Of a DNA stretch of 64,000 bases, positions 22,028 through 32,697 are shown one piece after another. Position 1 is the first letter of the stretch, and each line of letters begins with the position of its first letter. Source of the DNA: Frigidibacter mobilis (lineage in GTDB: Bacteria > Pseudomonadota > Alphaproteobacteria > Rhodobacterales > Rhodobacteraceae); contig NZ_CP012661.1 in the NCBI RefSeq assembly GCF_001620265.1, positions 1,922,001 through 1,986,000 on the forward strand. The letters are read 5' to 3'. The position numbers and the translations under genes are program-made. A model generated the notes under the pieces. The model searched no databases, was not told the origin of the DNA, and saw nothing but the letters and a program-made list of their open reading frames with translations.

Positions 22028-22042
22028 TTAATCAGGGGTTAC
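22028..22042. promoter_or_regulatory. Candidate CtrA-binding site upstream of ctrA
   Basis: TTAA-N7-TTAC on the plus strand differs by one base from the CtrA consensus TTAA-N7-TTAA. It lies 54-68 bp before the ctrA ATG, where autoregulation would act. Confidence 0.4.
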
Positions 22043-22069
22043 TCTGGCAGAGCGTCAGCCGGTTTCAAC

Positions 22070-22348
22070 CTAAAGTTGTCGATACCGCTGCAAGGTCGTC
22101 ACTTTCAGTCCTGCCTCCCCGTGCCGGGCAACCGCGGCGCGCCACAGGTCAAACTCTTCCTCGGAGAGGCCATACCGCTCCAGCGCGTCCTTGAGCGGGA
22201 TCAGGCCATAGGTCACGGCCTTGACCACCCGTGCCTTGCGGCTGGCGACCCAGCGGCGGGTTTCGGGGGATGGCAGGTCGGCGCGCGTCATCACCGTTCC
22301 GTCGGGCAGCGTCACTGCGCGGGGGCCGTGGATTTTCTTCAGATACAT
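22070..22348 (-). CDS. sciP: CtrA inhibitor SciP (DUF1153 family)
   Basis: This 92-residue helix-turn-helix protein binds CtrA and blocks its access to promoters. The start [17 protein letters not shown] and the end [11 protein letters not shown] match the family closely, with [20 protein letters not shown] between them. ATG 22348 was chosen because it gives the exact family N-terminus, although the frame is open upstream. It lies 95 bp before ctrA in the same direction, possibly in one transcript. Confidence 0.92.
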   Translation of the reverse strand: MYLKKIHGPRAVTLPDGTVMTRADLPSPETRRWVASRKARVVKAVTYGLIPLKDALERYGLSEEEFDLWRAAVARHGEAGLKVTTLQRYRQL

Positions 22349-22526
22349 GGGCTTCCCTCGCGGATCGCATGTTGATCCGGCGCAAGCTGCCCGGCCCGCA
22401 TTAAAGAGCGGTGAAACGCGGGGTTGTGAGTGCATCGTATTTTCCTATATTCCTGCGATCCACACCAAGACACCGCACAATCCCCTGCCCCGCCCGTACG
22501 CCCCGGGGCCGCCAAAGGCCGCCGCC

Positions 22527-23672
22527 ATGCCGCTCGACACGCCCCATCCGCTCAACTCGCTCGGCTTTGCCAAGCCGCCTGCCGAAACGCGGGTGGTGGT
22601 GGCGATGTCGGGCGGCGTCGACAGTTCCGTCGTGGCGGCGATGCTCAAGGACGAGGGCTATGATGTGGTCGGCGTCACGCTGCAGCTGTACGATCACGGG
22701 GCGGCGCTGGCGAAGAAGGGCGCCTGCTGCGCGGGCCGCGACATCCATGATGCGCGGCGCGTGGCCGAAACGATGGGTTTTGCGCATTACGTGCTCGATT
22801 ACGAGAACACCTTCCGCGAGGCGGTGATCGAGGAGTTCGCCGATGCCTACCTGGCGGGTGCGACCCCGGTGCCCTGCATCCGCTGCAACGAGCGGGTGAA
22901 GTTCAAGGACCTGCTGGCGACGGCGAAGGACCTCGATGCCGATTGCATGGCGACGGGACATTACATCCAGCGCCATGTCGGCGCGGCGGGGCCGGAACTG
23001 CACAGCGCCGCCGACCCGAACCGCGACCAGAGCTATTTCCTGTTCTCGACCACGCCCGAGCAGCTGGCCTTCCTGCGCTTTCCGCTCGGCCATCTGCACA
23101 GCAAGGCCGAGACCCGGGCGCTGGCGGCGAAATACGGGCTGCCCGTGGCCGACAAGCCCGACAGCCAGGACATCTGCTTTGTCCCCGATGGCAACTATGC
23201 CGCGGTGATCGAGAAGCTGCGGCCGGGGGCGGCAGAGCCCGGTGACATCGTCGATCTGGAGGGCCGGGTGATCGGCGCGCATCGCGGCGTGATCCACTAC
23301 ACCATCGGCCAGCGCCGGGGGCTTGGCATCGGCGGACAGGGCGACCCGTTGTTCGTGGTCAAGCTGGATCCGGACACGCGCCGGGTGATCGTCGGGCCGC
23401 GCGCGGCGCTGTCCACCCGCACCGTGCCGCTGCGCGAGATCAACTGGCTGGGGGATGAACCCTTCGACAGCCGGCCCGAATGGCATGTCTCGGTCAAAGT
23501 CCGCTCCACCCGCCCGCCGCGGCCGGCGGTGATCCGGCCGATCTCGGCCACCGAGGCCGAGGTGGAGCTGCTGGACCCCGAAACCGGTATCAGCCCTGGG
23601 CAGGCCTGCGTGTTCTACGACACGGAGAGCCCGCGCATCTTGGGCGGCGGCTGGATCTGGAAGGGCCGCTGA
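22527..23672 (+). CDS. mnmA: tRNA 2-thiouridine(34) synthase MnmA
   Basis: This 381-residue ATP-dependent thiolase modifies U34 of tRNA for Lys, Glu and Gln. The PP-loop [13 protein letters not shown] is near residue 29. The catalytic cysteines are in [13 protein letters not shown] and [13 protein letters not shown] 22527 was chosen because the upstream frame overlaps sciP on the other strand and lacks homology-like content. It is divergent from sciP. Confidence 0.96.
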   Translation: MPLDTPHPLNSLGFAKPPAETRVVVAMSGGVDSSVVAAMLKDEGYDVVGVTLQLYDHGAALAKKGACCAGRDIHDARRVAETMGFAHYVLDYENTFREAVIEEFADAYLAGATPVPCIRCNERVKFKDLLATAKDLDADCMATGHYIQRHVGAAGPELHSAADPNRDQSYFLFSTTPEQLAFLRFPLGHLHSKAETRALAAKYGLPVADKPDSQDICFVPDGNYAAVIEKLRPGAAEPGDIVDLEGRVIGAHRGVIHYTIGQRRGLGIGGQGDPLFVVKLDPDTRRVIVGPRAALSTRTVPLREINWLGDEPFDSRPEWHVSVKVRSTRPPRPAVIRPISATEAEVELLDPETGISPGQACVFYDTESPRILGGGWIWKGR

Positions 23673-23795
23673 GGGAGCTTGTCCTGACAGAGGGCGGCGC
23701 TGAAGCGCCTTGTCCGGGGCAAAAGCAGGTTCATCGACCTTTGCCCCCCACGCCCCCCGTTGACGCCGCCCGCCGCCCCCTGTAGCCCCCGGCGC

Positions 23796-25625
23796 ATGGC
23801 ACGCATCCCCCTTCTCCAGCTTTCCGGTATCTCGCTGACCTTCGGCGGCGATCCGATTTTCGACGGGCTCGACCTCGTCGTGCAACCTTCCGATCGCGTG
23901 GCGCTGGTCGGGCGCAACGGGTCCGGCAAATCCACCTTGATGAAGGTGATGGCCGGGCTGATCGAGCCCGATGCCGGGCTGCGCGTCGTCCCCCCCGGGA
24001 TCACCACGGGGTATATGGAGCAAGAGCCGGTGCTGACCGGCTATGCCACGCTTGGCGATTATGCCGCCGAGGGGCTGGACGCGGGCGAGGACTGGCGGGT
24101 GGAGGCGGCGGCCGAGGGGCTGAAGTTCCGCCCCGAAGCCGAGGCGTCGAAGGCCAGCGGCGGCGAACGGCGGCGGGCGGCACTGGCCCGCCTGCTGGCC
24201 CATGCGCCGGAACTGATGCTGTTGGACGAGCCGACCAACCATCTGGATATCGAGGCGATTGCCTGGCTGGAGAAGTTCCTGAGCGAGACCCGCGCCGGCT
24301 TCGTGCTCATCAGCCACGACCGCGCCTTCCTGCGCGCACTGACCAAGGCGACGCTGTGGATCGACCGCGGCCAGGTTCGCCGGCAGGAGCGCGGCTTTGC
24401 CGGCTTCGAGGACTGGCGCGAAGAGGTCTGGGCGGCGGAAGACGATGCCCGCCACAAGCTGGACCGCAAGATCAAGGCCGAGGCGCGGTGGGCTGTCGAG
24501 GGCATCAGCGCCCGGCGCAAGCGCAACCAGGGCCGGCTGCGCGCGCTGCAGGACATGAAGGCGGAACGCGCCAGCCAGATCCGCCGCCAGGGTACGGCGG
24601 CAATGGCGTTGGAATCGGGCGGCACCTCGGGCAAGATGGTGATCGAGGCCAAGGGCCTTGCGAAACGCTTTGGCGACAAGGTGATCCTGACCGGCTTCGA
24701 CCTGCGGGTGCAGCGCGGCGACCGGGTGGCCTTTGTCGGGCCGAACGGCGTGGGCAAGACCACGCTGCTGAAGATGCTGACCGGCGAAGAGGCGCCCGAT
24801 ACCGGCACCGTCAAGCTGGGCACCAACCTCGACATCGCCGTCTTCGACCAGGCGCGGGCCACGCTCGATTTGTCGATGACGCTGTGGGACGGGCTCGTCA
24901 ACGATCCCGAGATGCGGGTGTCGGGCCGGGCCGACCAGGTGATGGTACGCGGCCAGCCCAAACATGTGATCGCCTACCTGAAGGACTTCCTGTTCGACGA
25001 ATCGCAGGCGCGGGCCCCGATCAAGTCGCTGTCGGGCGGCGAGCGGGCGCGGCTTCTGCTGGCGCGGATCATGGCGCGGCCCTCGAACCTGCTGATCCTC
25101 GACGAGCCGACCAACGATCTCGACGTGGAAACGCTGGACCTCTTGCAGGACATCCTGGGCGAGTATGACGGCACCGTGCTGCTGGTCAGCCACGACCGCG
25201 ATTTCATCGACCGGGTGGCGAACACCACCATTGCGATGGAGGGCGACGGGCGTGCCACGGTCTATGCCGGCGGCTGGACCGACTATCAGAACCAGCGCGC
25301 CGAACGGCAGGTCAGCGATGCGGCCGAGGCGGCGCAGGCCGCGGCGCCGCGGGCTGCGGGCAAACCCGCCGAGAAGCCGGCGGCCAGGGCTGCGGCAGGC
25401 GCGGCGCTGTCCTTCACCGAACGGCACCGGCTGGAAGCCCTGCCCGGCGTCATCGCCAGGCTGGAGGCCGAGATCGCCAAGCTGACCGAATTCCTCGCCG
25501 ACCCGGCCCTTTTCGCCAACTCGCCCGCCAAGTTCAACAAGGCCAGCGAGGCGCTTGTCGAACGCCAGCAGCAACTGGCGGCGGCCGAAGAGGAGTGGTT
25601 GGCGCTGGAAGAGCGCGCAGGCTGA
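23796..25625 (+). CDS. uup: ABC-F family ATPase (Uup-like)
   Basis: This is a 609-residue cytosolic protein with two ATPase modules and no membrane part. Walker A motifs are GRNGSGKST and GPNGVGKTT. ABC signatures are SGGERRRAALARLL and SGGERARLLLARIM. The ABC-F linker helices (residues about 215-280) and a C-terminal coiled coil (LEAEIAKLTEFLADP) point to Uup rather than EttA. Uup acts on ribosomes or branched DNA. A short hairpin GGGGCAAA/TTTGCCCC lies in the gap after mnmA. Confidence 0.88.
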   Translation: MARIPLLQLSGISLTFGGDPIFDGLDLVVQPSDRVALVGRNGSGKSTLMKVMAGLIEPDAGLRVVPPGITTGYMEQEPVLTGYATLGDYAAEGLDAGEDWRVEAAAEGLKFRPEAEASKASGGERRRAALARLLAHAPELMLLDEPTNHLDIEAIAWLEKFLSETRAGFVLISHDRAFLRALTKATLWIDRGQVRRQERGFAGFEDWREEVWAAEDDARHKLDRKIKAEARWAVEGISARRKRNQGRLRALQDMKAERASQIRRQGTAAMALESGGTSGKMVIEAKGLAKRFGDKVILTGFDLRVQRGDRVAFVGPNGVGKTTLLKMLTGEEAPDTGTVKLGTNLDIAVFDQARATLDLSMTLWDGLVNDPEMRVSGRADQVMVRGQPKHVIAYLKDFLFDESQARAPIKSLSGGERARLLLARIMARPSNLLILDEPTNDLDVETLDLLQDILGEYDGTVLLVSHDRDFIDRVANTTIAMEGDGRATVYAGGWTDYQNQRAERQVSDAAEAAQAAAPRAAGKPAEKPAARAAAGAALSFTERHRLEALPGVIARLEAEIAKLTEFLADPALFANSPAKFNKASEALVERQQQLAAAEEEWLALEERAG

Positions 25626-25806
25626 GGGCTGCGCCCGCGCAGGCGGGCGGCGCAGACAGTGGCGGGAAAAGCGGCAGTCCGGCCGCGCCAGTGCCGGGGA
25701 CGCAGCATTTGAGCGATTGCGGGCCTGGCCCGCGATCCGCCCGCTTGCCGGGCAGGGCCGGCGGGCTGCATCTTGCGGGCAACTCCCCCCCCACAGGAGG
25801 CCCCCG

Positions 25807-26418
25807 ATGGACCCCGCCACGCTGCTTTCCTTCGCTGCCACCTTCTTCGTCTTTGCCGCCAGCCCCGGCCCGGACAACATGACGATCATCGCCCGCACGA
25901 TCTCGTACGGGGCCGCCTCGGGCATCGCCTATGGCGCCGGAACGGTGGCGGGGATCCTGATCTTCCTGGGGCTTGCGGCCTTCGGCCTGTCGGTCATCGC
26001 CGCCGAGATGGGCGGGGTGATGACGGTGCTGCGCTATGCGGGCGCGGCCTGGCTGGTCTGGATGGGGATCAGGCTCTGGACGGCAGAGCCTGTGCTGCCA
26101 AAGCCCGGCGCCGCCCCGCGCAAGGGCCTTGGCGCCGCGTTCGCCACCGGAGTGGCGCTGAACCTCGGCAACCCGAAGATGCCGCTGTTCTACCTTGCGC
26201 TGCTGCCCAATGTGGTGGGGCCGGTGCTGTCCTGGGTGCAGGTGGGGGAGTTGGGGGTGGTGATCCTGGCAGTCGAGGTGCTGGTGATCGGCAGCCATGT
26301 GCTGCTGGCAGGCCGGGCGCGGCGGCTGCTGCAGGCCCCGGCCGCGCTGCGCCGCGCCAACCGTGCGGCGGGCGGCGCGATGGTGGGCGCGGGGCTGGCG
26401 GTGGCCGTGGCGCGGTGA
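25807..26418 (+). CDS. LysE/RhtB-family amino acid exporter
   Basis: This 203-residue inner-membrane protein has five or six hydrophobic helices. The family signature ASPGPDNMTIIARTISYG is near residue 19. The second half has NLGNPKMPLFYLALLP, the usual re-entrant segment. AGGAGG lies 6 nt before ATG 25807. It probably exports an amino acid or homoserine lactone-like compound. The substrate is not readable. Confidence 0.9.
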   Translation: MDPATLLSFAATFFVFAASPGPDNMTIIARTISYGAASGIAYGAGTVAGILIFLGLAAFGLSVIAAEMGGVMTVLRYAGAAWLVWMGIRLWTAEPVLPKPGAAPRKGLGAAFATGVALNLGNPKMPLFYLALLPNVVGPVLSWVQVGELGVVILAVEVLVIGSHVLLAGRARRLLQAPAALRRANRAAGGAMVGAGLAVAVAR

Positions 26419-26442
26419 GGCATCCTCTCGGACTGGCCCCTC

Positions 26443-26714
26443 TCAGCCCGGAAGCGTGACGATCACCACGCCGCAATCCGTCGCCACCACGGTATGTTCA
26501 TACTGCACCACCGGCGCGGCAGGCTCGCTGTAGAGCGTCCAGCCATCGGCACGCGCGCCCCTGCCTTCGGTCGCCCGGATCCCGCTCCTGGACAGGAACG
26601 GCTCCACCGTCAGCACCAGCCCGCGATGGATGCGCCGCCCGTCGCGCGTGGTCGGGCGACGATGCGGCCGATGGCGTGCAGGCCGTCGAGCTCGTCCTGA
26701 TGGGTGATGGTTAT
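26443..26714 (-). pseudogene. Type I methionine aminopeptidase, internally deleted remnant
   Basis: The N-terminal piece (ITITHQDELDGLHAIGRIVA, about 26714-26650) and the C-terminal piece (HRGLVLTVEPFLSRSGIRAT, then VVQYEHTVVAT, to 26443) lie in different frames and almost touch. Roughly 170 codons between them, including most metal ligands, are gone. The position where the start would be reads ATA, 8 nt after CGGAG, suggesting a lost ATG. An intact copy must exist elsewhere. Confidence 0.75.
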
Positions 26715-26762
26715 GGCGGGGCTCCGGCTGGATTTCGAAGGGTCCAGCACAGGCAGGCGGCC

Positions 26763-26845
26763 TTGTCCCGTGGCGAGCCAGGGCGGGGGGCTGTCTGCCC
26801 CCGCGAGGCCCGTGCCGGGCCTCTCCCCCCGAGGATATTTGCAAC
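26763..26845. repeat. Intergenic palindromic element, second copy
   Basis: Nested palindromes GGGGGCTGTCTGCCCCC and GAGGCCCGTGCCGGGCCTC end in CCCCCGAGGATATTTG. It resembles the 10657-10770 element and lies between the comEC stop and the map remnant, where it could end comEC transcription. Confidence 0.55.
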
Positions 26846-26885
26846 AAGGCAAAGGGAAAGAGCAGGCGCCAGTCAGCGGAGCCTG

Positions 26886-29134
26886 TCAGCGGCGGTTGTT
26901 CCAGAGGCGGGTCCCGGAGATATCCCTTGCCGTGACGATGCGCAGCCCGCCTGCCCCGTCCGGCCAGATGGCCAGCGCGCCGCTGCGGCGCAGGCGGCGA
27001 CTGTCCCAGAGGTCGCAATCGGGATCGGGATCGGCGCCTTGCGAAACGTGTTGCGGTATTTGCGAGGCCCCCGGCCTCGCCCTGCCCTTTGCGCCCCAGC
27101 CTTCGGGCGCCTCGCCCGCCAGAATCACCAGCGCGCCATCCGCGCAGGCGGCCGGCAGCGCCTCGGGCGCGGTCTTGCCGGTCAGTTGGCGGACCGGAAC
27201 CCCGGCCAGCATCGCCTCGCGCGCATTCTTCGGGCCGGTGAAGCCGGGGCGCGCCGCGGCCTGATCCTGCTCCGCCAGATCGCCGTCATCCTCCAGCCAG
27301 CTGTCCGCGACATAGCCCGCGCCGCGGGGTTGCGACAGCGCCCGCCCCTCGGGGCCCAGCAGGCCCAGAAGCATGCCATCGGCCGAGACCAGCAGCGGCG
27401 GGCGCGCCGCCCCGGCCCAGAGCACGGCCGACAGCACCACCCCCCCGGCGCCGATCCATCGAGGCGCGCCGCGCGCCAGCACCGCCAGCAGCGCGCCTGC
27501 CGCCATCAGCGCCAGCACCCCGCCGGGCGGGCTTGGCACCGCGACCACCGCGCCATCGAGCCCGGCCACCCAGTCCGACACCCACAGGATCCACAGGCAG
27601 CCGATCTCCATGATCCAGAGCGGCAGGCCAGCCAGCCCCAGCGGCGCCAGCACCGCCGCGATCACCCCCGCCGGCATCACCAGCGTACCCATCACCGGCA
27701 CCGCCAGCAGGTTGGCCAGCAGCCCGTATTCCGCCATCCGGTTGAAATGGGCCGCCGCGATCGGTGCCGTCGCCATGCTTGCCGCCAGCGAGGAAACCGT
27801 CAGCGCCGCCACCGGGCGCAGCAGCGCCGGCACACGGCCCTGCACCGCCTGCCAGGGCCCCCAGGCCAGGATCAGCGCCGCGGTGGCGCCAAAGGACATC
27901 TGGAAGCCCGGGTCGGTCAGGCTTTCGGGCTTGCGCAGCAGCAAGATCACCGCCGCCACCGCGATGGAGCGCAAGGAGATCGCCCGCCGGTCCACCAGCA
28001 CCGCGACCAGCATCACCGCCGCCATCACATAGGCCCGCTCGGTCGCCACATTCGGCCCCGCCAGCCACAGATAGGCGGAGGCGGCGAGCAGCGCCACGCC
28101 CGCCGCCAGCTTCTTGACCGGCAGCCGCAGCGCAAGCGCCGGCACCAGCGCCAGCCCATAGCGCAGGGTGGCGAAGACGAACCCCGCCAGCATCCCCATG
28201 TGCAGCCCGGAAATGGAGATGATGTGGAAGAGGTTCGAGGCGCGCATCGAGTCGTTGGTGGCCGCACTGATGCCCGAACGGTCGCCGGTCATCAGCGCCG
28301 CCGCGAAGGCCCCCGCCTGTCCGTCGATGCGCGCCTGGATCGCCGTCGAGGCGTGCATCCGCGCCCGGTTCGCGGCCACGGCCCAGTCATCCTCGGACGG
28401 GGGCTCCAGCACCAGCATCGGAACCCGGGTATAGCCGACCGCACCAAGGCCCGAAAACCAGGCGAAGCGCTGGAAATCGAAGCCGCCCGGCGCTGCCGGC
28501 CCTCGGGCGGGGCCAGATGGCCGGTCAGGATCACGGTCAGCCCCGGCTCGGGCGGGATCTGGGACTGATCCCCGTGCAGCGCCACCCGCACCTTGGCCGG
28601 GGTTCGGCCCGGGGGCACATCGCGCAGCACCACCTGGTCGAGCGTGACGCGGATCTGGTCGGAATACGATCGGTCGATGCCGATGATCCGGCCCTCGATG
28701 GGGCCGTAATAGCGGAAGGGCAGCACCGGGTCTGCCACGCCATGCCCGCGGGCACCGGCCAGCAGGAAGCCCGCCAGCGCCAGGACCAGCGCGGCAGCGG
28801 GGATCTGCGCGACCTCGGGCCCGCGCAGCCAGCCCAGAAGCGCGGCCAGCAGCGCCAGCAGCGCGGCGGCATAGACCGGGGGGCCGGGCTCCGCATCCAG
28901 CGCGAACCAGAGGCCGATTCCCAGCGACAGGCAGACCGGCACCCAGACGAAGAGCCCGCCCCGCGCGCCCGACAGCGCCAGCAGCGGCCGGGTGGCCCAT
29001 GCGCCGGCCCATGCGCCGGCCCGCGCGGCCAGCCCAACCCCGGCGCCCGGAGCGCCAGCGTCTGCGGGCGGCCCGGGTGCCGCCGAAGCCAAGACTGCTG
29101 CCAAGACTGCTGCCGGTGCTGCGATGCGGCCCAC
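26886..29134 (-). CDS. comEC: ComEC/Rec2-family competence protein (frameshifted near 28499)
   Basis: This inner-membrane channel protein takes up single-stranded DNA. An N-terminal membrane part starting at GTG 29134 and a DUF4131-type domain run in one frame. The Competence domain continues in another ([40 protein letters not shown]). One C added near 28499 gives [20 protein letters not shown] and a protein of about 749 residues. The C-terminal region is short and lacks a visible metallo-beta-lactamase HxHxDH motif. It is divergent from gltX. Confidence 0.9.
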
Positions 29135-29211
29135 CCTTGTTTCCCCGCCCTTCCTTGCCTAGACAACCGGCAAAGGCTAGCCGCCGCATGGTTTCCGAAA
29201 GGTTAACACCG

Positions 29212-30630
29212 ATGTCGTCCACCTCCTCGCCCTCCGCCCCCGTCGTCACCCGCTTCGCGCCCTCGCCGACCGGTTATCTGCACATCGGCGGCGCGCGCAC
29301 GGCGCTGTTCAACTGGCTTTTCGCGCGGGGCCGCGGCGGCAAGTTCCTGCTGCGGATCGAGGATACCGACCGGGAACGCTCCACCCCCGAGGCAACGGCG
29401 GCGATCCTGAAGGGGCTGACCTGGCTTGGCCTCGACTGGGACGGTGAGGCGGTGAGCCAGTTCGCGCGCAAGGACCGCCATGCCGAGGTGGCGCGCGAGA
29501 TGCTGGCCCGCGGCGCCGCCTACAAGTGCTTCTCGACCCAGGACGAGATCGCCGCCTTCCGCGCCGCGGCAGAGGCCGAGAAACGCTCGACCCTGTTCCA
29601 GAGCCCCTGGCGCGATGCCGATCCCGCGACCCACCCCGATGCACCCTTCGTGATCCGCCTCAAGGCGCCGCGCACCGGCAGCACGGTGATCGCCGATACC
29701 GTGCAGGGCGATGTCACCTTCGGCAATGACCAGCTTGACGACATGGTGATGCTGCGCTCGGACGGCACGCCCACCTACATGCTGGCGGTGGTGGTGGACG
29801 ATCATGACATGGGCGTCACCCATGTGATCCGCGGCGATGACCATCTGACCAATGCCGCGCGGCAGGTGCAGATCTATCACGGCATGGGCTGGGAGGTGCC
29901 GGTCTTCGCGCATATCCCGCTGATCCACGGGCCCGACGGCAAGAAGCTGTCGAAACGCCACGGTGCGGTCGGGCTCGAGGAATATCAGGTGATGGGCTAC
30001 CCGGCGGCGGGGATCCGCAACTACCTGGCGCGGCTTGGCTGGAGCCACGGCGATGCCGAGTTCTTCACCGATGCCGAGGCGCGCGAGTGGTTCGACCTGT
30101 CAGGCATCGGCCGGGCGCCGGCACGGCTCGACTTCAAGAAACTGGAGAACCTTTGCGGCCAGCATATCGCCGTGGCAGACGATGCTGCACTGCAGGCAGA
30201 GATCGAGGCCTACCTTGAGGCCGCAGGCCTGCCGGGGCTGAGCGAGGCGCAGCACACAGGGCTTGTGCGGGCGATGTATTGCCTGAAGGAACGCGCCAAG
30301 ACCTTCCCGGAACTGCTGGAAAAGGCCCATTTCGTGCTGGGGTCGCGGCCGTTCGAGCCTGACGTTGCGGCCGCGAAATCGCTTGATTCCGTATCCCGCG
30401 GTATACTGACGGAATTGACGCCGCAGCTGCAAAATGCTAGCTGGACGCGCGAGGGATTGGAGGCCAAACTGGCCGAGGTCGCCGGCGCCCACGGCATCGG
30501 ACTGGGCAAGCTCGCAGGGCCGCTCCGCGCGGCGCTGGCGGGACGGACAGTCACCCCGAGCGTCTTCGACATGATGCTTGTCATCGGTCGGGACGAGACG
30601 CTGGCGCGCCTGTCCGACGCGACGCGCTGA
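29212..30630 (+). CDS. gltX: Glutamate--tRNA ligase
   Basis: This 472-residue class I synthetase has the HIGH motif in [19 protein letters not shown] and the KMSKS motif as KKLSKRHG. A full C-terminal anticodon-binding part is present, unlike in gluQ. ATG 29212 has AAAGG 9 nt upstream; ATG 29188 is a weaker alternative. It charges tRNA-Glu and possibly tRNA-Gln, which alphaproteobacteria make by transamidation. Confidence 0.96.
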   Translation: MSSTSSPSAPVVTRFAPSPTGYLHIGGARTALFNWLFARGRGGKFLLRIEDTDRERSTPEATAAILKGLTWLGLDWDGEAVSQFARKDRHAEVAREMLARGAAYKCFSTQDEIAAFRAAAEAEKRSTLFQSPWRDADPATHPDAPFVIRLKAPRTGSTVIADTVQGDVTFGNDQLDDMVMLRSDGTPTYMLAVVVDDHDMGVTHVIRGDDHLTNAARQVQIYHGMGWEVPVFAHIPLIHGPDGKKLSKRHGAVGLEEYQVMGYPAAGIRNYLARLGWSHGDAEFFTDAEAREWFDLSGIGRAPARLDFKKLENLCGQHIAVADDAALQAEIEAYLEAAGLPGLSEAQHTGLVRAMYCLKERAKTFPELLEKAHFVLGSRPFEPDVAAAKSLDSVSRGILTELTPQLQNASWTREGLEAKLAEVAGAHGIGLGKLAGPLRAALAGRTVTPSVFDMMLVIGRDETLARLSDATR

Positions 30631-30707
30631 GGCCCGCACCCCGGCCTCGCTGAATTTGCGGCAGGCCCCGGCTCGGGCCGGCGCCGCCCATGAGGAGAGG
30701 GATTGAG

Positions 30708-32003
30708 ATGGCAGAAACCAAGAGAACGGCGACGCTGAACATCGACGGTCAAAGCTATGACCTGCCGGTGATGTCGCCGACCGTCGGCCCCGATGTACTG
30801 GATATCCGCAAGCTCTATGGCCAGGCGGATGTGTTCACCTACGACCCCGGCTTCACCTCGACCGCGTCCTGCGAATCCACCATCACCTACATTGATGGCG
30901 ACAAGGGCGAGCTGCTGTATCGCGGCTACCCGATCGAGCAGCTGGCCGACCAGTCGCATTTCCTCGAAGTGTGCTACCTGCTGCTCTATGGCGAGCTGCC
31001 TGATGCCAAGCAGATGGTCGATTTCGAAACCCGCGTCACGCGCCACACGATGGTGCATGAACAGATGCACAACTTCTTCCGCGGCTTCCGCCGGGATGCG
31101 CATCCGATGGCGACGATGGTGGGTGTGGTCGGCGCGATGTCGGCCTTCTACCACGATTCGACCGATATCGGCGATGCCTGGCAGCGCGAGGTCGCCTCGA
31201 TCCGCCTGATCGCCAAGCTGCCGACCATCGCCGCGATGGCCTTCAAGTATTCGGTCGGCCAGCCCTTCGTCTATCCGAAGAACTCGCTCAGCTATGCCGG
31301 CAACTTCCTGAACATGTGCTTCTCGGTCCCGGCCGAGGAGTACGTGGTCAACCCGGTGCTGGAAAAGGCGATGGACCGGATCATGATGCTGCACGCAGAT
31401 CATGAGCAGAACGCCTCGACCTCGACCGTGCGTCTTGCCGGCTCTTCGGGTGCCAACCCCTTCGCCTGCATCGCGGCCGGTATCGCCTGCCTCTGGGGGC
31501 CGGCGCATGGCGGTGCGAACCAGGCCTGCCTGGAAATGCTCAAGGAAATCGGCACCGTCGACCGCATTCCCGAATACGTCGCCAAGGCGAAGGACAAGAA
31601 TTCGGGCTTCCGGCTGATGGGTTTTGGCCACCGGGTCTACAAGAACTTCGACCCGCGCGCCAAGGTGATGAAAGAAAGCGCCGACGAGGTGCTGGAGCTT
31701 CTGGGCGTGCATGACAACCCGCTCTTGCAGGTCGCCAAGGAGCTGGAGCGGATCGCGCTGGAAGACGAGTATTTCATCTCGAAGAAGCTCTACCCCAACG
31801 TCGATTTCTACTCGGGCATCATCCTCGAGGCGATGGGCTTCCCCACCTCGATGTTCACGCCGATCTTCGCGCTGTCGCGTACCGTCGGCTGGATCGCGCA
31901 GTGGAAAGAGATGATCTCGGACCCGCAGATGAAGATCGGTCGCCCGCGGCAGCTCTATATCGGCGCCCCGCGTCGGGATTACCCGGAACTGGGCACGCGC
32001 TGA
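30708..32003 (+). CDS. gltA: Citrate synthase (type II)
   Basis: This 431-residue enzyme condenses acetyl-CoA and oxaloacetate at the entry of the TCA cycle. Catalytic histidines and aspartate are in [22 protein letters not shown] and [17 protein letters not shown] 30708 follows GAGGAGAGGG at 6-nt spacing. The N-terminal extension marks the hexameric, NADH-sensitive type. It carries its own strong terminator. Confidence 0.97.
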   Translation: MAETKRTATLNIDGQSYDLPVMSPTVGPDVLDIRKLYGQADVFTYDPGFTSTASCESTITYIDGDKGELLYRGYPIEQLADQSHFLEVCYLLLYGELPDAKQMVDFETRVTRHTMVHEQMHNFFRGFRRDAHPMATMVGVVGAMSAFYHDSTDIGDAWQREVASIRLIAKLPTIAAMAFKYSVGQPFVYPKNSLSYAGNFLNMCFSVPAEEYVVNPVLEKAMDRIMMLHADHEQNASTSTVRLAGSSGANPFACIAAGIACLWGPAHGGANQACLEMLKEIGTVDRIPEYVAKAKDKNSGFRLMGFGHRVYKNFDPRAKVMKESADEVLELLGVHDNPLLQVAKELERIALEDEYFISKKLYPNVDFYSGIILEAMGFPTSMFTPIFALSRTVGWIAQWKEMISDPQMKIGRPRQLYIGAPRRDYPELGTR

Positions 32004-32027
32004 GGCATCCGCCAAGGCTGGAGATGG

Positions 32028-32057
32028 AAACGGCCGCCCGAAAGGGCGGCCGTTTTT
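32028..32057 (+). terminator. Terminator of gltA
   Basis: The stem AACGGCCGCCC/GGGCGGCCGTT closes a GAAA tetraloop and runs into TTTTT, 25 bp after the gltA stop. It is a textbook factor-independent site. Confidence 0.9.
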
Positions 32058-32283
32058 CTGTCTGCATTTCTCAGTTTCCACCTCTCTGTGAATCTTTTTC
32101 TTGCCCGGAATCAAGGCGTTTCAGCGCCGCCGGGCAGCGCCCGTCCGCCCCCTCGGGCGGGCGCTTCTCCACCGTTCCGCGCAGAACGCCGGTGGAAGCA
32201 AGCCGCACCATAAAGTGCCTAGAACCGCCGTTGCAGCGCCCATCCGGCGAACAGGCACTGCCCTCTGACAGGGCCGCAGCGCG

Positions 32284-32679
32284 CTACAGATACCGCCCCC
32301 CGCGCTGCAGCACCTCGATCTGATAGCCGTCAGGATCGGCCACGAAGAAGAACCGCGCGATGACCTCGCCGCCCGGCGCAAACTCCACGATCTTGCGCGG
32401 CGCCAGGCCTGCTGCCTGCATCCGCGCATGTTCGGCATCCAGATCGGCCACCGACACTGCCAGGTGGCCATAGCCATCGCCAAGCGCATAGGGCTCGGTC
32501 CGGCCCTTGTTCACCGTCAGCTCCAGTTCGAAGGCGGTTTCGGGATTGCCAAGATAGATCAGCGTGAAGCTGTCGAAATCCAGCCGTTCGGCGATGGCCA
32601 ACCCGAAGGCAGCCTCGTAGAACGCCAGCGACCGCGCCTCGTCCAGAACCCGGATCATGCTGTGGATGGCCTTGGCCAT
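32284..32679 (-). CDS. VOC-family protein (lactoylglutathione lyase-like)
   Basis: This 131-residue protein has two beta-alpha-beta-beta-beta modules. Glyoxalase I-like features include HSMIRVLDEARSLAFYEAAF, ELELTVNKG, GHLAVSVADLDAEHARM and DPDGYQIEVLQRG. Metal ligands His and Glu at the expected places fit glyoxalase I, which disposes of methylglyoxal. Other VOC activities cannot be excluded. It lies 18 bp after a crotonase gene and is probably cotranscribed with it. Confidence 0.83.
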   Translation of the reverse strand: MAKAIHSMIRVLDEARSLAFYEAAFGLAIAERLDFDSFTLIYLGNPETAFELELTVNKGRTEPYALGDGYGHLAVSVADLDAEHARMQAAGLAPRKIVEFAPGGEVIARFFFVADPDGYQIEVLQRGGRYL

Positions 32680-32697
32680 GAATGCCTCCTCGATGTG

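Noticed and set aside
22401..25925. 1174-codon minus-strand frame over mnmA and uup
   Set aside because: Two clear plus-strand genes with intact motifs occupy it; the long frame reflects GC bias only.
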